A stretch of 64,000 bases of DNA. It comes from Gammaproteobacteria bacterium (lineage in GTDB: Bacteria > Pseudomonadota > Gammaproteobacteria > JACKNK01). Location of the stretch: contig JACKNK010000003.1 of assembly GCA_024234955.1 (NCBI GenBank), positions 62,001-126,000 on the forward strand, written 5' to 3'. This document shows, in pieces, positions 63,454 through 64,000 of this stretch (within the stretch, counting starts at the first letter, position 1; every line of letters starts with the position of its first letter). A program made the translations under genes and the position numbers. The notes under the pieces are model-generated. The model did not search any database. It was not told where the DNA came from and saw nothing but the letters and a program-made list of their open reading frames with translations.

Positions 63454-63861
63454 TCAGTCATGATCGCGCTCGCCGCGATCGTCCATGTGTTCCTCGCGCC
63501 ATTTGGCACGTCCTTCCATACGGTGCTCGCGCCATTCCTTGCGCTTCGCCTCCATCGCTTCGAACTGCTTCAACTGCTCCGGGCTCAGCACCTGGCCAAG
63601 CTGCGCCATGACCTCCTTGTGGTTGGCTTCACGCTGCGCCTCACGCTCAGCGCGATACGCCTCGCGCTTGGCCTTTTGCGCCGCGAAGATTTCATCGACC
63701 TTGGTGCTTTGTTCCGGGCTCAGGCCCAGCGCCTGAGACAGCTTTTCGCTGCTCTGGTGGGCACAACCGTGCTCGCCATTCGGCGACGCAGAAATCGCAA
63801 ACGGCGTGGCAATGGCCGCCACCAGGGCCGCAGAGACAAGCAGAGTGGGCAACTTTTTCAT
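63454..63861 (-). CDS. Spy/CpxP-like periplasmic protein
   Basis: The 135-residue precursor has a signal peptide (cleavage after about ISA), then a helical core with LGLSPEQSTKVDEIF and LSPEQLKQFEAMEA, two LTxxQ-type motifs of the Spy/CpxP family (LSPEQ variants). The middle is highly charged (KAKREAYRAEREAQREANHKE). The C-terminus is His/Asp/Glu/Arg-rich, which suggests metal affinity. Such proteins chaperone periplasmic proteins or sense envelope and metal stress. The remaining 139 bases to the window edge hold its upstream region and no other recognised gene. Confidence 0.85.
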   Translation of the reverse strand: MKKLPTLLVSAALVAAIATPFAISASPNGEHGCAHQSSEKLSQALGLSPEQSTKVDEIFAAQKAKREAYRAEREAQREANHKEVMAQLGQVLSPEQLKQFEAMEAKRKEWREHRMEGRAKWREEHMDDRGERDHD

Positions 63862-64000
63862 GGCAAATTCCTCATGCCCTCATGGGGCGTTCATGGAGTT
63901 GAATCGAGAGGGCGTCGTCCCTCTGACGGTTGCCACTATGATCGTGGATCAAGTACTGACCACGCAGCGAATGCGGAAGGAATGTGAAACTGCCGCCACC

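Overview
The window looks like a chromosomal segment of a sulfur-oxidising, CO2-fixing gammaproteobacterium. The evidence is a form IA RuBisCO operon (cbbL-cbbS-cbbQ-yqhA-like-cbbO) with a divergent cbbR, a Tat-exported thiosulfohydrolase soxB, a sulfur-globule-type protein, a cytochrome c nitric oxide reductase (norCB) with a Dnr-type regulator, and the gammaproteobacterial cell-division/repair block smc-zipA-ligA. A relative of the Chromatiales/Halothiobacillaceae is the best guess. This rests on protein families only; no 16S gene is present. No rRNA, tRNA, CRISPR array, prophage or intact insertion sequence was seen.

Layout. 1-3.6 kb: a truncated Gly/Pro/Tyr-rich protein, a sulfur globule protein, an ABC exporter, and a non-coding stretch that may encode a minus-strand small RNA. 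3.7-11.7 kb: a methionine-zipper membrane protein, then an acetate-use block (DUF4212 subunit, Na+/solute symporter, CBS/nucleotidyltransferase regulator, DnaQ-like exonuclease, acs). 11.7-18.6 kb: ppnP, a REPIN-like repeat pair, soxB, a HupE/UreJ-family protein, a FimX-like c-di-GMP receptor and an acetyltransferase. 18.6-23.1 kb: an orphan MbcA/ParS-type antitoxin-like protein, a 165-bp element with inverted ends, and the oxidative pentose phosphate operon gnd-zwf-opcA. 23.1-29.5 kb: trpS, a site-2 protease, yciO, rnm, a GST, a six-copy 10-bp tandem repeat, ygfZ and a TIGR01777 epimerase. 29.7-40 kb: a NarX/NarL-like pair, a probable PEP-CTERM-type protein, mfd-csiV, an XkdW-like membrane protein, a cytochrome c and two envelope proteins.

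40-47 kb is the Calvin-cycle locus. cbbR faces cbbL across a 171-bp region holding a perfect 17-bp palindrome and a consensus -10 box. A terminator separates cbbLS from cbbQ, yqhA-like and cbbO, which suggests differential expression of enzyme and activase. 47-57 kb: an orphan TfpZ-like pilin accessory gene, a solute-binding-like protein without signal peptide, ygfX, an unusually long ligA, zipA and smc. 57-64 kb: queF, an FGGY sugar kinase, norB-norC-orf, a Dnr box, dnr, a hexose-6-phosphate mutarotase and a Spy-like periplasmic protein.

How the parts fit (inference): SoxB would release sulfate from SoxYZ-bound thiosulfate, and the globule protein suggests stored sulfur as an intermediate. 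Electrons from this and NO detoxification by NorCB would support CO2 fixation by RuBisCO, kept active by the CbbQ/CbbO chaperone. The acetate and pentose phosphate operons indicate limited heterotrophic or reserve-carbon metabolism.
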